Assembly (NCBI RefSeq): GCF_001866055.1 | Contig: NZ_MLQS01000020.1 | Coordinates: 1-5,655 of the forward strand | DNA: 5,655 nt | Direction: 5' to 3' | Source of the DNA: Anaerobacillus alkalidiazotrophicus | GTDB lineage: Bacteria; Bacillota; Bacilli; Bacillales_H; Anaerobacillaceae | Shown: one piece after another, positions 4,621-5,655 of the stretch | How positions within the stretch are numbered: position 1 is the stretch's first letter | Layout: the number at the start of each line of letters is the position of its first letter | Translations under genes and position numbers: made by a program | The notes under the pieces: generated by a model | Told to the model about the DNA's origin: nothing | Seen by the model: only the letters and a program-made list of their open reading frames with translations | The model's database searches: none

Positions 4621-4977
4621 TTGAATAAAGACAAATTAGCTGAACAATTTGTTAGTGTATTTATAGAGTTTAAACCAATATTGGAGGAACACCTTGAATT
4701 TAATAATGAGTTTTTGCCACACATTTTCTTTGGTGAGTGTAACGACTACATTATAGAGTCCCTTCAAAAAGAAGAAAGAGAAAAACTTGTAAAGTTATTT
4801 GACTTCTTTGAGAAAATGGCAGTTGCTGGTGATGAATATGTAAGAGAGCTATTAAGTGTCACTATTCTTGAAAGGATTGGTGATGATAAAGATATCCTAT
4901 CTATTGCTCATAAATACATGGGTAAAGAAACAAGGAAGGATTCCGATGAAATAGAAAAATTTTGGCGGCGATATTGA
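4621..4977 (+). CDS. Soluble helical protein, 118 aa, DUF7674-like (tentative)
   Basis: A cytoplasmic protein with no signal or membrane span, acidic and almost wholly helical. Its distinctive stretches are FIEFKPILEEHLEF, FLPHIFFGECNDYIIESLQ and FDFFEKMAVAGDEYVRELLSVTILERIGDD. Its pattern of ‘E-L-PH-FFGD…’, then a helix, then ‘V-EYL…GDD’ recalls small proteins annotated DUF7674, whose role is unknown; I place it there from memory with modest confidence. TTG 4621 is chosen as the start because GGTGG (4609-4613) is seven bases upstream. The longer frame from TTG 4594 starts inside the repeat, within its conserved ATTGAACAA, so its extra nine residues would be repeat sequence. The next repeat overlaps the TGA stop. 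Confidence 0.85.
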   Translation: MNKDKLAEQFVSVFIEFKPILEEHLEFNNEFLPHIFFGECNDYIIESLQKEEREKLVKLFDFFEKMAVAGDEYVRELLSVTILERIGDDKDILSIAHKYMGKETRKDSDEIEKFWRRY

Positions 4978-5035
4978 ACTAACGAAGAGCGATAGCTAAA
5001 TAAAGGCTATGGCTGTTCTGTTAACGAGTAGGATA
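4974..5035 (+). repeat. Intergenic repeat, type A-like copy (copy 9)
   Basis: TTGAACTAACGAAGAGCGAT overlaps the preceding TGA stop. It continues AGCTAAATAAAGGCTATGGC and ends TGTTCTGTTAACGAGTAGG. It shares the left arm AACTAACG-AGC and the GGCTGTT and TTAACGAG blocks of type A, with internal differences. ATAGC (4992-4996) pairs with GCTAT (5006-5010). Confidence 0.7.
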
Positions 5036-5070
5036 ATTGAATAAAAATCTGAGAGTAGGGCTTGGTAATT

Positions 5071-5388
5071 TTGAAGAATTTATTTGTATTATTAGGATTA
5101 GGGATAATTTTGGCGCTATCAAGTTGTAATAACGAGATTGATGCTTCTCATTTCATATGGAACGATAATTTATATATTGCCACTTATGAACCAATCTCAG
5201 ATGAAGAGATTGGGATGATTTCAAGAGTTGTAAAAGGTACTGCAAAGGAAAGCGGGGAGGCAAAAGGCATTGCCCAAGGCACAAGACTGTATCAAATAAA
5301 AGGAAGAGAGATTTCTTCTGGAAAAATTGGTTATATTGCATATGAGTTAGACGGTAAACTTTACATTGCAAGTAAATATATTCAGTAG
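5071..5388 (+). CDS. Lipoprotein, 105 aa, unknown function
   Basis: A predicted surface lipoprotein. MKNLFVLLGLGIILA leads to the lipobox LSSC, with the modified cysteine at residue 19. The mature part begins NNEIDASHFIWNDNLYIATY and carries a Gly/Lys-rich middle (SGEAKGIAQGTRLYQIKG). It closes with GYIAYELDGKLYIASKYIQ, two WNDNLYIA/DGKLYIA-like strand motifs that frame the domain and suggest a compact beta fold. I do not recognise a family beyond small Bacillus lipoproteins of unknown role. TTG 5071 is the preferred start: AGTAGGG (5054-5060) lies ten bases upstream, whereas the TTG at 5062 is almost on top of it. Either start keeps the lipobox. A repeat interrupted by the intron follows 12 bases after the stop. 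Confidence 0.88.
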   Translation: MKNLFVLLGLGIILALSSCNNEIDASHFIWNDNLYIATYEPISDEEIGMISRVVKGTAKESGEAKGIAQGTRLYQIKGREISSGKIGYIAYELDGKLYIASKYIQ

Positions 5389-5400
5389 TTTAACTCTTCT

Positions 5401-5418
5401 TCAACTAAACGGATGCGT
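5401..5418 (+). repeat. Left arm of intergenic repeat, interrupted by the intron (copy 10)
   Basis: TCAACTAAACGGATGCGT is the 5' arm of the repeat. It stops abruptly where intron sequence starts at 5419. Joining it to the TAGTTGAA that follows this arm in other copies gives the palindrome AACTAA…TTAGTT, which is strong evidence that the intron entered an intact repeat. Confidence 0.75.
5413..5418 (+). other. IBS1, intron target bases in the 5' exon
   Basis: ATGCGT is the six exon bases immediately before the intron. It is the exact complement of ACGCAT at 5618-5623 inside the intron, which I take as EBS1. This pairing also fixes the 5' splice site after T5418 rather than two bases earlier. 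A second pairing (IBS2) could involve AACTAAA (5403-5409) with TTAGTT at 5591-5596 or TTTAGT at 5518-5523; I cannot choose between them. Confidence 0.75.
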
Positions 5419-5655
5419 GTGCGGCCGAGCCTAGGTCGTATCATATAACGGGTGGGATTCCCGTCGAGTAAGAACTAGCCATTCGCTCGTAGCGAGTCTT
5501 GGAGGGCTGAAGGTAACTTTAGTCTTTAAGCGTAGACAGTGAGGTGGCGGGCCGAAAGCCAAGCGGTTGAAGGGATTGAGCTCCATAATGTTAGTTATTC
5601 GAGAGGGTTGATGCCTTACGCATAGCAGAAAACTACATTCTATCCTTCGTAAAAG
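5419..5655 (+). mobile_element. Group II intron, 5' portion (domain I, cut by window end)
   Basis: Starts GTGCGGCC, matching the GUGYG 5' consensus of group II introns. It then shows dense short helices expected of domain I: ACGGG/CCCGT (5448-5452 with 5460-5464), TCGCT/AGCGA (5483-5487 with 5491-5495), and GGC-CGAAA-GCC near 5550-5560. It is much richer in GC than the genes around it. EBS1 is probably ACGCAT at 5618-5623. There is no protein-coding sequence in this part; the reverse transcriptase would lie beyond the window. It has the same orientation as the intron at the left edge and may be the same family, but the two visible parts do not overlap, so this cannot be tested here. Confidence 0.9.
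5618..5623 (+). other. EBS1, exon-binding site of the second intron
   Basis: ACGCAT in domain I is fully complementary to the six exon bases just before the intron (5413-5418). In group II introns this pairing selects the 5' splice site in RNA and the target in DNA. It lies about 200 bases into the intron, a plausible distance. Confidence 0.7.

Noticed and set aside
3834..5371. Reverse-strand frames at 3834-4073, 4521-4724 and 5153-5371.
   Set aside because: Each lies opposite a well-supported + strand gene, and their composition (His, Leu, Gln and Ser rich) is typical of antisense shadows.
300..5418. Interpretation of the repeats as integron attC sites.
   Set aside because: RYYYAAC/GTTRRRY boxes do not bracket the repeats, the long imperfect palindrome of attC is absent, and matches such as GTTTAAC at 1639 are internal and likely by chance. 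No integrase is visible.
5417..5422. Intron start two bases earlier, at GTGTGCGG (5417).
   Set aside because: GTGCG at 5419 fits the GUGYG consensus, and only this choice puts the six-base complement of ACGCAT directly against the intron.

Overview
The window is AT-rich, and its genes start from strong Shine-Dalgarno (SD) sequences, several with TTG start codons. It encodes many small lipoproteins and membrane proteins. This points to a low-GC Firmicute, most likely a Bacillaceae-type Bacillus relative. Nothing here fixes the species, and no gene matches a named, experimentally characterised family that I can recognise with certainty.

Layout. Positions 1-250 are the 3' end of a group II intron: the C-terminus of its reverse transcriptase (broken by a one-base frameshift), then domains V and VI with a clear bulged branch-point adenosine, ending at C250. 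A rho-independent terminator follows at 256-288. From 360 to 5388 there are ten short genes, all on the + strand and apparently unrelated: a 79-aa membrane protein, a 152-aa soluble protein, a 91-aa membrane protein, a 192-aa lipoprotein, a 124-aa lipoprotein, a 61-aa membrane protein, a 167-aa exported or anchored protein, a 39-aa single-span peptide, a 118-aa soluble protein and a 105-aa lipoprotein. From 5419 to the end is the 5' end of a second group II intron.

The main structural feature is a dispersed intergenic repeat with core AACTAACGGAAGC-NN-TAGTTGAA. It occurs about eleven times, in every gap between genes, always in the same orientation as the genes and often starting within 0-20 bases of the preceding stop codon. 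At least two long subtypes (about 60-79 bp) can be told apart. One subtype forms a hairpin followed by a T-rich run and probably acts as a terminator. The layout of gene, repeat, gene, repeat, all in one direction, looks like a cassette array, although the repeats do not fit integron attC sites.

The second intron sits inside a copy of this repeat. Six bases of the exon just before it (ATGCGT) are the exact complement of ACGCAT in the intron's first domain, as expected for an IBS1-EBS1 pairing. The first intron's 3' exon begins TAGT, as would be expected if it used the same position. I infer that this intron family homes to the repeat. Seven of the ten gene products carry a lipobox or a membrane segment and an eighth has a signal anchor, so the array mostly encodes cell-envelope proteins of unknown function. 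I found no recognisable integrase, transposase, CRISPR array, tRNA or rRNA.
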